A DNA stretch of 64,000 bases from positions 1 to 64,000 of the forward strand of contig PAOI01000022.1 of assembly GCA_002707985.1 (NCBI GenBank). The letters are read 5' to 3'. This stretch comes from Sphingomonas sp. (GTDB lineage: Bacteria; Pseudomonadota; Alphaproteobacteria; Sphingomonadales; Sphingomonadaceae). The notes under the pieces were generated by a model that had not been told where the DNA came from, did not search any database, and saw nothing but the letters and a program-made list of their open reading frames with translations. The translations under genes and the position numbers were made by a program. Of the stretch, positions 39,349-49,167 are shown piece after piece; position 1 is the stretch's first letter, and each line of letters opens with the position of its first letter.

Positions 39349-39806
39349 GGCGTCACCGCAATGCCGCTCATGCGCACGCCTCCTCCCTCGCCCTGCGCGA
39401 ATTGCCATTGGCGCAAGCGGACCAGCGGCGGGTCGCGACCAATCGTGTCGGCAAAGGCAATCACCGACTTTTCGGGACCGGAAATGCGAAATGCGACCGC
39501 GGCAAGCCCTTGCGGCGCGCGGCGCAGTTCCAGCATCTCGACCAGCAGGCCGCCAGAGGTGGCGACCGAACGGATCCGGTTCGACAGCGCCCGCGACGCC
39601 GCCGTCGCATCGCCCTGCGTCGCGCGCCATGTCGCTTGTACCAGCGGCTGCGCTGCGCGTTCGGGGCGCGCAGCCTGCGAGACCAGCTGAGCATGTTCCG
39701 TGCGCGCGTCGGACAGACGGTCGAGCGATTGCAGCGCCTGCGGCAGGATCAGAGCCGCGCAAAGCAACCCGCCCGCCGCGCCAGCGCCAAGCCGCGATAT
39801 CCTCAT
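39339..39806 (-). CDS. GspM/PilO-like single-pass membrane protein
   Basis: N-terminal hydrophobic helix, coiled region, alpha/beta C-term; overlapping both neighbours. Confidence 0.55.
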   Translation of the reverse strand: MRISRLGAGAAGGLLCAALILPQALQSLDRLSDARTEHAQLVSQAARPERAAQPLVQATWRATQGDATAASRALSNRIRSVATSGGLLVEMLELRRAPQGLAAVAFRISGPEKSVIAFADTIGRDPPLVRLRQWQFAQGEGGGVRMSGIAVTPWQ

Positions 39807-40339
39807 CGCAGCGGCCCGGAGAACGTCACGATCATAGTTCCATCGCCGCGCGTCTGACCGGTGACACGCAGCGCTTCGAATATCGTCTCATGGCGCAGTG
39901 CCGCACGCAGTCGATCGGGATCGGGGGCATTTGCTTCGATCTCGATCAAACCCTGCGCCGTCATCCCCACGCGCACCAAGCCAGCATCGGTCGGCAGCGC
40001 CCGCGCCAGCGCCTCCAGCACCGATCCCGGCACCGGGCGGGCAACCATATTCGCCATATCTTCACGCGCCACACGGTCGCGTTTCTCGCTGGAAAATCGC
40101 GGGGCAAGCAATGCGCGCAATTTCGCATTCTGCGCTTCGACGGACGCAGCCGACAGCGAAGCGCTGATCCAGAGCGCCAATGGTCCCGCCGCAATAAGCA
40201 GCCCGGCCAATGCAGCGACGCGCCAGCCATGCGGAGGTCTCGCTTCGGAGCGCGTTTCCCGCGCACGGAGCCCGGCGAGCAGTTGGCTCACCAGGCTTTC
40301 GCGCCGGGGCGCGGGTTCGGAATCGGGCCAGAGCTCCAT
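39803..40339 (-). CDS. GspL/PilN-like single-pass membrane protein
   Basis: WRVAALAGLLIAAGPLALWISASLSAASVEAQNAKLRALLAP; C-term LVRVGMTAQGLIEIEANAPDPDRLRAALR. Confidence 0.55.
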   Translation of the reverse strand: MELWPDSEPAPRRESLVSQLLAGLRARETRSEARPPHGWRVAALAGLLIAAGPLALWISASLSAASVEAQNAKLRALLAPRFSSEKRDRVAREDMANMVARPVPGSVLEALARALPTDAGLVRVGMTAQGLIEIEANAPDPDRLRAALRHETIFEALRVTGQTRGDGTMIVTFSGPLR

Positions 40340-40382
40340 GCAGCGGCGCTTAGCCCAATTCCGGTCTCAGCGGTATCGCGAC

Positions 40383-40745
40383 CTAGTTGTTGCGGCTGAC
40401 AGTATAGGCCGTCCCGTCGGCAGTGAAGGACACGAGATGCTGTGTCCCGTCGGTGCAGGTCGCGCGCCAGGTCGGAAGCCCGTCGCGATCCGAAACGCGT
40501 TCGGATTCGGTCACGCCCTGGCATTGCAATCCGGCGTCGATCAGCGCACGGACAAGCACGACATTGCGCGTATTGTCGTTCATTTCAATAATCGCGGATT
40601 GCACATTGGTCGCCATGCCATTGTCGATCGCATCGTTGGCCACCACAGCGTTTTCGGACGGCAGGGTGTTGGTTTCCGGCGATTCCCCGCAGCCTCCAAG
40701 CGTCAGTGCAGCGGCGGCGGTGGCGGCGAATATCCAGCGTCTCAT
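40383..40745 (-). CDS. Small putative lipoprotein
   Basis: MRRWIFAATAAAALTLGGCGES lipobox LGGC. Confidence 0.75.
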   Translation of the reverse strand: MRRWIFAATAAAALTLGGCGESPETNTLPSENAVVANDAIDNGMATNVQSAIIEMNDNTRNVVLVRALIDAGLQCQGVTESERVSDRDGLPTWRATCTDGTQHLVSFTADGTAYTVSRNN

Positions 40746-40805
40746 GTCTTCACTCCCAAATAGCCGCATGCGCATAAGCACCATGCGGCGCGACTCCTAA
40801 CCTGC

Positions 40806-42116
40806 TCAACGGCGATAGGCGTTCGGAAGTTGCCCGTCTGGCGGAGTCAGATACCGGTCACGCAGCAATTGCTGGCGCGTTTCCAGCGGCTGGGCGACGC
40901 CATCGATATAGACGGCAACGGCCGTGCTGCCGATTTCCAACGGATCGCCGTCCCAGATCACGACATCGCCCTGACGCCCCGGTTGCAGCGAACCGAACCG
41001 GTCACCCATACCCAGCGCTTCAGCAGGGCCCGAGCTGATCGCGGCAAAGGCATGGCCCCAGTCGAGCCCGGTGGCACCCGGCACACGCGAGAGGCCGACC
41101 AGATTGCCGGCATATTGCTTTACCCAGCGCGCCTGATGACTCTCGTCATTATTGATCGTGCCGATCGCGACGGTAACGCCTGCCGCCTGCATCCGGCCGA
41201 TGTTCGACTGTGTCGAGGCGAGGCTTTCGAACGAGGAAGGAAGATCGGCCAACGGCTTGGCGATCACCGGCACGCCTGCTGCCGCGATCTGCGGTGCGAC
41301 GGTCCAGCCCTCGGTCGCGCCGACCAGCACGAGTTTCAGACGTGGGAACTCCTCGCGCAGACCCAGGATCACCAGAATGTCGGATCCTCGCTCGACATGG
41401 ACCATCAACGGCACCTTGCCCTGAACCACCGGCACCAGCGCGGCGGCATCGAGCCGGGTCAGGAAGGCGTCGGGCCCGCGATCGGCAAAGCTTGCCGGAT
41501 TGCGCGCATAATCCTGCGCCTCCATCAGCGCGTTGCGCAAAAAGGCATAGGCCGCAGGACGGCTGCCGCCCGCTTCACGCGACCCGGCCTCGCCATATTC
41601 CATGAACTGGAAAGCGCGCGGCACGGTGACGGCATCCATATCGGCGCCGAGATCGATGATCGCTCCCTGCCCCGCGAACATGCTGCTGCCGGTATCGGGA
41701 GCGACGACGGCGCGCGTGATCCCCTCGGCACGGTTGAGCGCGAGCGACGAAGTGCGCGGATTGACCGCAGGCGTCACGTCGATCGCTGCGTGGAACGGCG
41801 AATCCCCGGCCGCAGCGTCGTTGGTCTGACTGACCCCTGAGATTTCGACGATGCCCAGCCGCGTGAAGCCGGCGAAGATGCCCGGCGTCACCCATTTGCC
41901 GCCGGCGTCGATGGTTTCCATACCCGCGGGCACGGCAACCCCCTGCCCCGCAGCGACCACGCGACCGCCGCGAACGATGACGGTGCCGCCCTCGATGGGG
42001 CCGTCACCCGTCCCGATCACCAGCTTTGCGTTGACGATCGCCACATCCTGCGCTGCAGCGGGAGCGAGCGGCGCGGCGGCGATGGCCGCGGCCGCGAAAA
42101 GAAGACGCCGGATCAA
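40806..42116 (-). CDS. Amidohydrolase family protein (exported)
   Basis: Signal peptide; IVNAKLVIGTGDGPIEGGTVIVRGGRVVAAGQGVAVPAGMETIDAGGKWVTPGIFAGFT...GDRFGSLQPGRQGDVVIWDGDPLE. Confidence 0.87.
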   Translation of the reverse strand: MIRRLLFAAAAIAAAPLAPAAAQDVAIVNAKLVIGTGDGPIEGGTVIVRGGRVVAAGQGVAVPAGMETIDAGGKWVTPGIFAGFTRLGIVEISGVSQTNDAAAGDSPFHAAIDVTPAVNPRTSSLALNRAEGITRAVVAPDTGSSMFAGQGAIIDLGADMDAVTVPRAFQFMEYGEAGSREAGGSRPAAYAFLRNALMEAQDYARNPASFADRGPDAFLTRLDAAALVPVVQGKVPLMVHVERGSDILVILGLREEFPRLKLVLVGATEGWTVAPQIAAAGVPVIAKPLADLPSSFESLASTQSNIGRMQAAGVTVAIGTINNDESHQARWVKQYAGNLVGLSRVPGATGLDWGHAFAAISSGPAEALGMGDRFGSLQPGRQGDVVIWDGDPLEIGSTAVAVYIDGVAQPLETRQQLLRDRYLTPPDGQLPNAYRR

Positions 42117-43582
42117 TTGAAATTCCCCCCGCCCGGCTGGCCGAGCTCGAAATCGGACACCGGCCTGCGGCTCGGGTCGTTCATGTCATACATCAGCGCG
42201 CCGTCGATCCAGACGCGTTCGGGCCGCGTGTAAACACTGAACGGATTGCCGTTCCACAGCACGATGTCGGCCATCTTTCCGGGCTTCAGGCTGCCGGTCT
42301 TGTCGGCAATGCCCAGCACGCGCGCCGGATTGATCGCCGCCCAGGTCCAGGCCTGTTCCTCGGAAATATCGATACCCGCACGCCTGCCGGCAGCGCGCGC
42401 CTTGGCGACTTCCTGATTGAGGCGCTGGATGCCGTTTTCGTCGTCGGAATGAATGAGCGCGCACGCGCCCTGATTTTCCAGGATCGCCAGATTGGCGTCG
42501 GTTTCGTCATAGGCTTCCATCTTGAAGCCCCACCAGTCCGCCCAGACGGCGGCGCACGTGTCGTTTTCCTTGAGGAGATCGGCGATCTTATATGCTTCCA
42601 CCGCATGGTGAAACGCGGTCACATGATATCCGAATTCCTTCGCCATATCCATGACCACGGCCATTTCATCGGCGCGATAACAATGGTTCTGGACCAGGAT
42701 TTCGCCGTCGAGCACGCCGCGCAGCGTATCCATGGCAATATCGCGTCCGGGCGGGCTTTCGCCGCCTTCGCGCTCATATTTATCCCATTTGCGATCATAT
42801 TCCTGCGCGCGTGCCCAGGTTTCGCGATCGACCGCGATATTGCCCATCCGCGTCGAAGGCATCCGCCCGCGGCTGCCATAGACGCGCTTGGGGTTTTCGC
42901 CGCACGCCATTTTCAGGCCATAGGGAGCGCCGGGGAACTTCATCCCCTGCACCGTGCGGGCATAGACATTCTTTACCGTGACCGAACGCCCGCCCATCAA
43001 ATTGGCGGAGCCGGGCAGAATCTGAAGCGTGGTGACCCCGCCATTGACCAGCGCGCGGGCAAAACCCGGATCCTGTGGCCACACGCTATGCTCGGCCCAG
43101 ACTTCGGGCGTGGTCGGGCTGGTCGCTTCATTGCCGTCGGAAAGCGCTGCCACCGATGGCGAGGGATAATCGCCCAGATGGCTGTGCACATCGATGACGC
43201 CGGGCGTAAGATATTTGCCCGTCCCGTCGATCACGGTCACGCCGGGTTCGGCGGCGATATCGGTGCCCACCGCCACGATCACGCCGTCACGAAACAGGAT
43301 CGACCCGTTCTCGATCCGGCCACCCTCGCCGTCGAAGATCGTCACGTTGGTCACCAGCGTGGGAGCGCCGGGATAGCGATGATAGGTGGAGGGATAGGGA
43401 TCGCGCGAATAGCGCTGCACATCCTTGGTCGATGAAGACGAAGCGTTCGTGCTGCCCGCACTCTGAGTTCCGCCACCGTCCGGCGTGCATGCCATCAGCG
43501 CGGCCGCCGCGCCGATCGCGATCGTCATTCGCAACAAGATCAGATCTCCCCACACGCCCCCGTCAGCGGGAGCCCCGGACAT
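42113..43582 (-). CDS. Amidohydrolase family lipoprotein (imidazolonepropionase-like)
   Basis: AAALMACTPDGGG lipobox; VTVIDGTGKYLTPGVIDVHSHLGDYPSP...VTAFHHAVEAYKIADLL...KPGKMADIVLWNGNPF. Confidence 0.88.
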   Translation of the reverse strand: MSGAPADGGVWGDLILLRMTIAIGAAAALMACTPDGGGTQSAGSTNASSSSTKDVQRYSRDPYPSTYHRYPGAPTLVTNVTIFDGEGGRIENGSILFRDGVIVAVGTDIAAEPGVTVIDGTGKYLTPGVIDVHSHLGDYPSPSVAALSDGNEATSPTTPEVWAEHSVWPQDPGFARALVNGGVTTLQILPGSANLMGGRSVTVKNVYARTVQGMKFPGAPYGLKMACGENPKRVYGSRGRMPSTRMGNIAVDRETWARAQEYDRKWDKYEREGGESPPGRDIAMDTLRGVLDGEILVQNHCYRADEMAVVMDMAKEFGYHVTAFHHAVEAYKIADLLKENDTCAAVWADWWGFKMEAYDETDANLAILENQGACALIHSDDENGIQRLNQEVAKARAAGRRAGIDISEEQAWTWAAINPARVLGIADKTGSLKPGKMADIVLWNGNPFSVYTRPERVWIDGALMYDMNDPSRRPVSDFELGQPGGGNFN

Positions 43583-43718
43583 TGTCTCGCGCGTCAGCCC
43601 CGGAATGGCAAGCCATTGCGGAGAGGCAAGAAGGTTGCGCTACCGGACTTCACTTTCCGTTTCCCGAGCTGCCTTTTTTTGGCTAGGCTAAGGTAGCCAG
43701 GGTCAGGGGCCAAGAGGC

Positions 43719-46436
43719 GTGTCGACAAAAGACGTAATAACCAGAGAGAATAGCGAAGGCGGCACAGAATGGCCCGCCGGCGTGATAGCAACCCTGCTGT
43801 GCGCATTATTTGCGGTTTTCTGCAGCCTAATTTCCGTAATGGGGTGGATACTGCATTTTCCCTGGGTTGACGAATGGACCCGCCACTATCTCACGATACG
43901 TCCCTTAACTGCTCTGGGCTATTGCGCGCTGGGATCGGGCATCATGGCGCTCGTTTTCGGCCGTCATAGTGTCGCCTGCGGCTGCTGGATCGTCACCGCC
44001 TTCATCGCGTTGCTCTCGATCATTCAGGCCGCGATCGGCGGCGCCCCGGTATTCGGGCTGTTCGGAAACCTCGCTGCCGGTGCGGCTACGGGCCTGCCGC
44101 TGGAAAATCCGACTGCCTTGTTCGTTCTCCTTACACTCTCCGCATTCGCATCCTGTCGCGCCGCTCTGATCAAGAACGAAAACAGGGCCGTTTTCGCCAG
44201 TACGGCAATTGCCTTTTCGGTTATATCCATACCCTTGGCGCTCCTGTCTTCGCACAGGGCCGGAGAACAAGGATTGTTCGCCAATTCGATCCCCGGATCA
44301 TTGTCTGCGCTGGCGATCGCTGCCGCACTGATAATCTGGAATTGTCGCCTGACGCTGATTGAAGGTCGGGCGGAACCCGATCCGTCCTGGCGGATGGCCC
44401 GCGTGCTTCTGCCGGTCATGCTGCTTTTGCCTGGACTGCCGTCGCTGATCGAAGTGCTGCTGGAGGACCGCTCGCTGCTCTCCCCCGCATCGCGCGAACT
44501 GACGGTAGTTATCGGCAATATCCTCATCATCGCCGGTTTCTCGATATGGGCACTGCGGCGCGTCGGGACGGACCATGAGCGGATGGCCGATCTCAACCGA
44601 ACACTCGATTATGCGTCTATCGTCACCGTCGATCAGGAAGGCATTATCCGGCACTGGCCGAGAGGATGCGAACAATTTTACGGATGGTCGGCCGCCGAAG
44701 CGGTAGGCAAAAACAAATATGAGCTGCTCCAGTCGCGATGCCAGTCGCATTGGTCATCCGGCCTTCCTCAGCGGCCGCCATCGGATACCCAGGAACTGGT
44801 CGAGGTTCGCAAAGACGGGACCGAAGTTTCGGTGGTCGAACATCTCAACCATTTCTCGGGTCAAAACGGGGATTTGCGTCAGGTTTTGACCATGATCGAC
44901 GTATCCCCCACCGCAGAAGCGGTTCGGGCGCTCCAGGTGAGCGAGGAGCGGCTCGCTGCTGCGACCGCAGCGCATCAGCTCGGCGTGGTGGATTTCAACG
45001 TTACCACCGGAATGTTCGAGTGGTCCCCGGGGGCGGAAAGCCGCCTGGGTCTGAAGCCGGGAAGCGTTCGCGACTTCGAAAGCTGGCTGACCATGGTCGA
45101 TGCGGAGGACGCCGCACACTTTATCGAAACATTGCGACATGTGATGGACGAGCAGGCGGAGTATTTCAATTATCGCTACCGCTTTCTTCCGCCCGATGGC
45201 CCTCCGCGCTCGATCGAAGGGTCGGCGCGCGCCTATTACGATGCCGACGGCATGCTTGTCCGGATCGTTGGCGTCATACTCGATGTGACCCAGCGCGCAG
45301 AAAGCGAGGAAGCGCTGCGCGCAAGCGAGGCGCAGCTACGATCGATCTTTGACACGGTCCCGGATCCGATGGTCGTGCTCGACGCGAAGGGCAAGATCGA
45401 GCGGTTCAGCTCGGCCGCCGAAAAACTATGGGGCTATTCGAGCAGAGAGGTTATCGGAAAACATATATCGCTCCTGATTCCGTCGGCGACCTGGGACGAG
45501 GCCGAAGAAGCAGGCGAACAACCCTATCTCCTCCGCCGGGCGAACAATTTCGTCGATCGCGCGGTCACCCTCACAGCGAAGGCGTCTTCGGGTCGGCTCA
45601 TCCCGGTGGAAGCCCGGACCAGTGCGGCAAAAGCGGGCGGTCAGACGCTTTTCACTGTCTTCTATCGCGATCTGAGCGAACAGTTGGCAAACAAGGAACG
45701 GATGAGCGACCTCAACGCCGAGCTGGCGCATGTGTCGCGCCAGAGCGCCATGAGCGAGTTGGCGGCCGATCTTGCCCATGAACTCAATCAACCGCTCAGT
45801 GCCGCGGCCAATTTCCTCGCCGCAGCCCGAATGCTGATCGACAGCGACGGCGAAGCCGAGCGTGTCAGCGACCTGCTGCGCATGGGCGCAGAGCAGACCC
45901 AGCGTGCCGGACTCATCATTCGCCGGCTGCGCGAGTTCCTGGCCAAGGGCGAAGTTGAGATGCGCGCCGAAGCGCTCGAGCCGACATTGCGGGAAGCGGC
46001 GGAACTGGTCCTGCTCGGCACCGGGCAGTTCGACATTCAGGTGACCTATGACCTCGACCCTGCAGCACGGCTGGTATTTGCAGACCGGATTCAAATTCAG
46101 CAGGTGGTTGTCAATTTGTTGCGCAATGCGATGGAAGCCTTGCGCACTTCGCGCAACGACAGCCGACAGATAGAAATAGCGTCGCGCAAGCTGGACGACG
46201 AACAGGTCGAAATATCCGTATCCGATAATGGTCCCGGCATTCCCGACGCATTGTTGACGCAACTTTACGCGCGATTCACTTCTACAAAGGATGGTTCCGG
46301 AATGGGGATTGGACTTTCGATCAGTAAGCGTATCATCGAAGCACATGGTGGAACATTAGGCGCCGAGAACAGGCCGGGGGGCGGAGCGAAATTCTGCTTC
46401 ACCCTACCCACCGTGGGAGAGGTGGAGGAAGTATGA
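43719..46436 (+). CDS. Membrane PAS-domain sensor histidine kinase (FixL-type output)
   Basis: Multi-TM N-term; PAS repeats; SELAADLAHELNQPLSAAANFLAAARML H-box; VSDNGPGIPD and GMGIGLSISKRIIEAHGGTL. Confidence 0.93.
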   Translation: MSTKDVITRENSEGGTEWPAGVIATLLCALFAVFCSLISVMGWILHFPWVDEWTRHYLTIRPLTALGYCALGSGIMALVFGRHSVACGCWIVTAFIALLSIIQAAIGGAPVFGLFGNLAAGAATGLPLENPTALFVLLTLSAFASCRAALIKNENRAVFASTAIAFSVISIPLALLSSHRAGEQGLFANSIPGSLSALAIAAALIIWNCRLTLIEGRAEPDPSWRMARVLLPVMLLLPGLPSLIEVLLEDRSLLSPASRELTVVIGNILIIAGFSIWALRRVGTDHERMADLNRTLDYASIVTVDQEGIIRHWPRGCEQFYGWSAAEAVGKNKYELLQSRCQSHWSSGLPQRPPSDTQELVEVRKDGTEVSVVEHLNHFSGQNGDLRQVLTMIDVSPTAEAVRALQVSEERLAAATAAHQLGVVDFNVTTGMFEWSPGAESRLGLKPGSVRDFESWLTMVDAEDAAHFIETLRHVMDEQAEYFNYRYRFLPPDGPPRSIEGSARAYYDADGMLVRIVGVILDVTQRAESEEALRASEAQLRSIFDTVPDPMVVLDAKGKIERFSSAAEKLWGYSSREVIGKHISLLIPSATWDEAEEAGEQPYLLRRANNFVDRAVTLTAKASSGRLIPVEARTSAAKAGGQTLFTVFYRDLSEQLANKERMSDLNAELAHVSRQSAMSELAADLAHELNQPLSAAANFLAAARMLIDSDGEAERVSDLLRMGAEQTQRAGLIIRRLREFLAKGEVEMRAEALEPTLREAAELVLLGTGQFDIQVTYDLDPAARLVFADRIQIQQVVVNLLRNAMEALRTSRNDSRQIEIASRKLDDEQVEISVSDNGPGIPDALLTQLYARFTSTKDGSGMGIGLSISKRIIEAHGGTLGAENRPGGGAKFCFTLPTVGEVEEV

Positions 46437-47053
46437 CTCGTACCATTTACATCGTCGATGACGACGATGCCGTTCGCGCGTCATTGCATGGGCTTTTGTC
46501 GGTTCAGCCGGATCTGGTAATTCGAGGGTTTCGAACCGGAGATGCCTTTCTGGAAGAAGTGCCCGAACTCGACCCCGGCGTGGCCTTGCTCGATTTTCAC
46601 ATGCCCGGCTCCAGCGGCCTCGATGTTCTGAAGAAGATCGGCGACGATGTCCGCTTCGCACCCGTCATCCTCACCGGACAGGGCAATGTCACGCTCGCCG
46701 TGGAAGCCATGAAGGAAGGCGCGCTCGACTTTATCGAAAAGCCTTATGAAGCCGAGGAATTGCTATCGATCGTCGGTGCGGCCTTCTCGCGGCTGGATCA
46801 GGACAGTGTCGAAGCCTCTCGCGTCCAATCCGCGCAGGCAAAGATCGACAAGCTGTCGCCGCGCGAAACCGATGTGCTGAAGGGATTGATCGAAGGCCGT
46901 TCGAACAAGATCATCGCCTATGATCTGGATATCAGCCCGCGCACGGTGGAAATCTATCGCGCCAACCTGATGGAGAAGCTGGAAGTGCGCAGCCTTTCGG
47001 AAGCGTTGCGGATTGCTTTCGCTGCCGGACTTTTTCCCAAGGATACGCCCTGA
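46433..47053 (+). CDS. FixJ-family response regulator (REC + LuxR HTH)
   Basis: TIYIVDDDDAVRASLHGLL...VALLDFHMPGSSGLDVL...ALDFIEKPYEAEELL; LSPRETDVLKGLIEGRSNKIIAYDLDISPRTVEIYRANLMEKL. Confidence 0.95.
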   Translation: MTRTIYIVDDDDAVRASLHGLLSVQPDLVIRGFRTGDAFLEEVPELDPGVALLDFHMPGSSGLDVLKKIGDDVRFAPVILTGQGNVTLAVEAMKEGALDFIEKPYEAEELLSIVGAAFSRLDQDSVEASRVQSAQAKIDKLSPRETDVLKGLIEGRSNKIIAYDLDISPRTVEIYRANLMEKLEVRSLSEALRIAFAAGLFPKDTP

Positions 47054-47069
47054 AACGCCCGCTGGCGGG

Positions 47070-47444
47070 TCAAGTGACGTTCAGCCAACCCTGGACCAGT
47101 TCCACAATTTGAACCGCAACCTGCCCGCGCGGCAAGTAACGAATGCGGCCGTCACTCGCCGCCTCTTCGGGTGGTTGATGCGATATGATGACGATGTCGC
47201 TCCAGCGGGGTTGCGCAAGGAGCCGGTCCCGGTCGCCATCTGGCAGACGCCCGAGCGTGTCGTCGTCGAGTACGAGGACGGTGCGCTTGCGAACCATTCT
47301 TGCCAATACGCGATCGTCCGGGTCGCGAATGCTGATCACATCGACGCCAAGAAGCGACAGCCGCGCGGCGAGAATGCTGCGCAATCCCGGGTCGGCGATG
47401 TTCAGAACGAAAAGAGCGCTTGCCGCCAACACGCGTTTTCCCAA
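47070..47444 (-). CDS. Degenerate receiver-like domain protein
   Basis: LFVLNIADPGLRSILAARLSLLGVDVISIRD...TVLVLDDDTLGRL...DIVIISHQ...IRYLPRGQVAVQIVELVQGWL. Confidence 0.55.
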   Translation of the reverse strand: MGKRVLAASALFVLNIADPGLRSILAARLSLLGVDVISIRDPDDRVLARMVRKRTVLVLDDDTLGRLPDGDRDRLLAQPRWSDIVIISHQPPEEAASDGRIRYLPRGQVAVQIVELVQGWLNVT

Positions 47445-47542
47445 GAACCAAGCGATTTCGACGGCGGCCTACTCCCCGATGCCGACGCAAGTCGATATCG
47501 GGGATGTACCTAGCGACCAGCGAACAATGCTGAAACGAACGC

Positions 47543-48916
47543 CTAAAAGCTCGCCGAAAGAGCGGCGTAGCCATAATGCGTATCGCCATTGCCCGACGCA
47601 TTTGGCGCGTCTTCCAGGAAGCGGCCATTGGCGAATACCGCACCGCCCAGTTCGAGCCGGAGCCGTTTCTTGATCAGCCAATAGCGGGCGCGTGCTTCGA
47701 CCTGGGTTCCGGCATAGGTGCCGGCATTACCGCTGGCGTCGCGCACGCCGGTCTTGGCGAAGCTGTCGGTTTCGCTGTCGAGCCATGCGCCGCGTACCGC
47801 CGCGAAAAAGTCGAGGTCGGCCGCCGGCTGGAACGAAAAACGCACGCCGGGCGAAACGATGTTGTTCCAGCTGAGCGGGCCATAGATTCCGGTCGGGCCG
47901 AATGGCGTGCGGCGCGCACCGTACAGCATATCGAAACGGCCGAACTGACCGGCATCGCGGCCGTCGCCGGTGGCATAATCGAATTCGAGCGCAATCCGGG
48001 GTTTCATCGACCCGGCAAAGGACCAGCCCGCTTCGATATGCGCGAAGGCTGCGCCGACATCGATATCGGTGGTATTCGAAGCGGCCGAACTGCTGCGGAT
48101 CGTGCCGAACTGGCCGGCGCCCTCGATATCGAAGTCCACGCGACCCGTCGTCGGCTTGCGATAGAGGCGCGCGCCGATCGTCGTCAGATGCCGGTTCTTG
48201 GTCGCGCTGTCCGGCGTATCATGCTCGGCAAGGCGATAGACATAGATTTCGCCGGACGTCGCGGAAAACAGCCCGGCGCGGGCGACATGCGCACCGAATA
48301 TCGTCACGCCGTCGGACACGCTATCCAGCGCGACCTTGTTGTCGCGCAGTTCAGCGGCGCTGGAAGGCCGCGTATCAAACGGGTGCGCCCAGAATCCGGT
48401 TACATTCGTCCCGCCGGTCTTCCAGTTCAGCTGCGCTCCGGCATAGCTGACGATGTTGTTGGCATAGCCGGGGGTGCCGATCAGGCGGCCCGATCCGATC
48501 GATTGGGTAAAGCGACCCGCCTTCAGGCGCGCTTCGCCGCCCATCGGCGCGAAATCCACTGCAATCCAGGCCTGTAGCGGTTCGAGCGCGTTCATGCTGC
48601 TGCTGCCCGCAACCGAATCGCTTTCGATCGAAAGCGCGCGCGAATCGCGCAGTTCGCCACCGATCGCGATTGGACCGAAATCGGCCTCGGCACTCACCTG
48701 AAGCCGCGAGGTCAGCAGAAATTCCCCGTTTGCCGATCCGGGCCGGAACTGCCCGTCGATCGCTTCGGCAAGAACGCGCAGATCGGCGTCAATCGAAAGC
48801 GTCGTGCCGCCGTCTTCGACGGTCTGCGCCTGAGCCGCCGTGGCGCAGAACGAAACTGCAATCGCCAGCGCGGAGGCACGCAACATCGGCGCCTGGTGAA
48901 CGGGCTTGAAACGCAT
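47543..48916 (-). CDS. Outer membrane beta-barrel porin, alginate-export (AlgE)-like
   Basis: Signal peptide ...ATAAQAQ; LSIDADLRVLAEAIDGQFR...ARLKAGRFTQSIGSGRLIGTPGYANN...C-terminal HYGYAALSASF. Confidence 0.8.
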   Translation of the reverse strand: MRFKPVHQAPMLRASALAIAVSFCATAAQAQTVEDGGTTLSIDADLRVLAEAIDGQFRPGSANGEFLLTSRLQVSAEADFGPIAIGGELRDSRALSIESDSVAGSSSMNALEPLQAWIAVDFAPMGGEARLKAGRFTQSIGSGRLIGTPGYANNIVSYAGAQLNWKTGGTNVTGFWAHPFDTRPSSAAELRDNKVALDSVSDGVTIFGAHVARAGLFSATSGEIYVYRLAEHDTPDSATKNRHLTTIGARLYRKPTTGRVDFDIEGAGQFGTIRSSSAASNTTDIDVGAAFAHIEAGWSFAGSMKPRIALEFDYATGDGRDAGQFGRFDMLYGARRTPFGPTGIYGPLSWNNIVSPGVRFSFQPAADLDFFAAVRGAWLDSETDSFAKTGVRDASGNAGTYAGTQVEARARYWLIKKRLRLELGGAVFANGRFLEDAPNASGNGDTHYGYAALSASF

Positions 48917-49167
48917 TCATATTCTCCTGTCGGATGTTCGCATTAATTATAGGAACATATCGAGCAGGCAGCGCTCCACGCGTCATCCGTGAAACTACGG
49001 TCGGCCGATTAACGCCTGAATCGCATTGTAATTCAAATATATAAAGCAAAGCCGTCGATTGCTCGGCGGTCAACCTTTGTGCGCAAAACACGTCAGCATG
49101 CACAACCGTCCTATAATGCTGCTGATTTCTCGATTTCGTTGCTAACCCAAAAAAGCCGGAGCCAACC

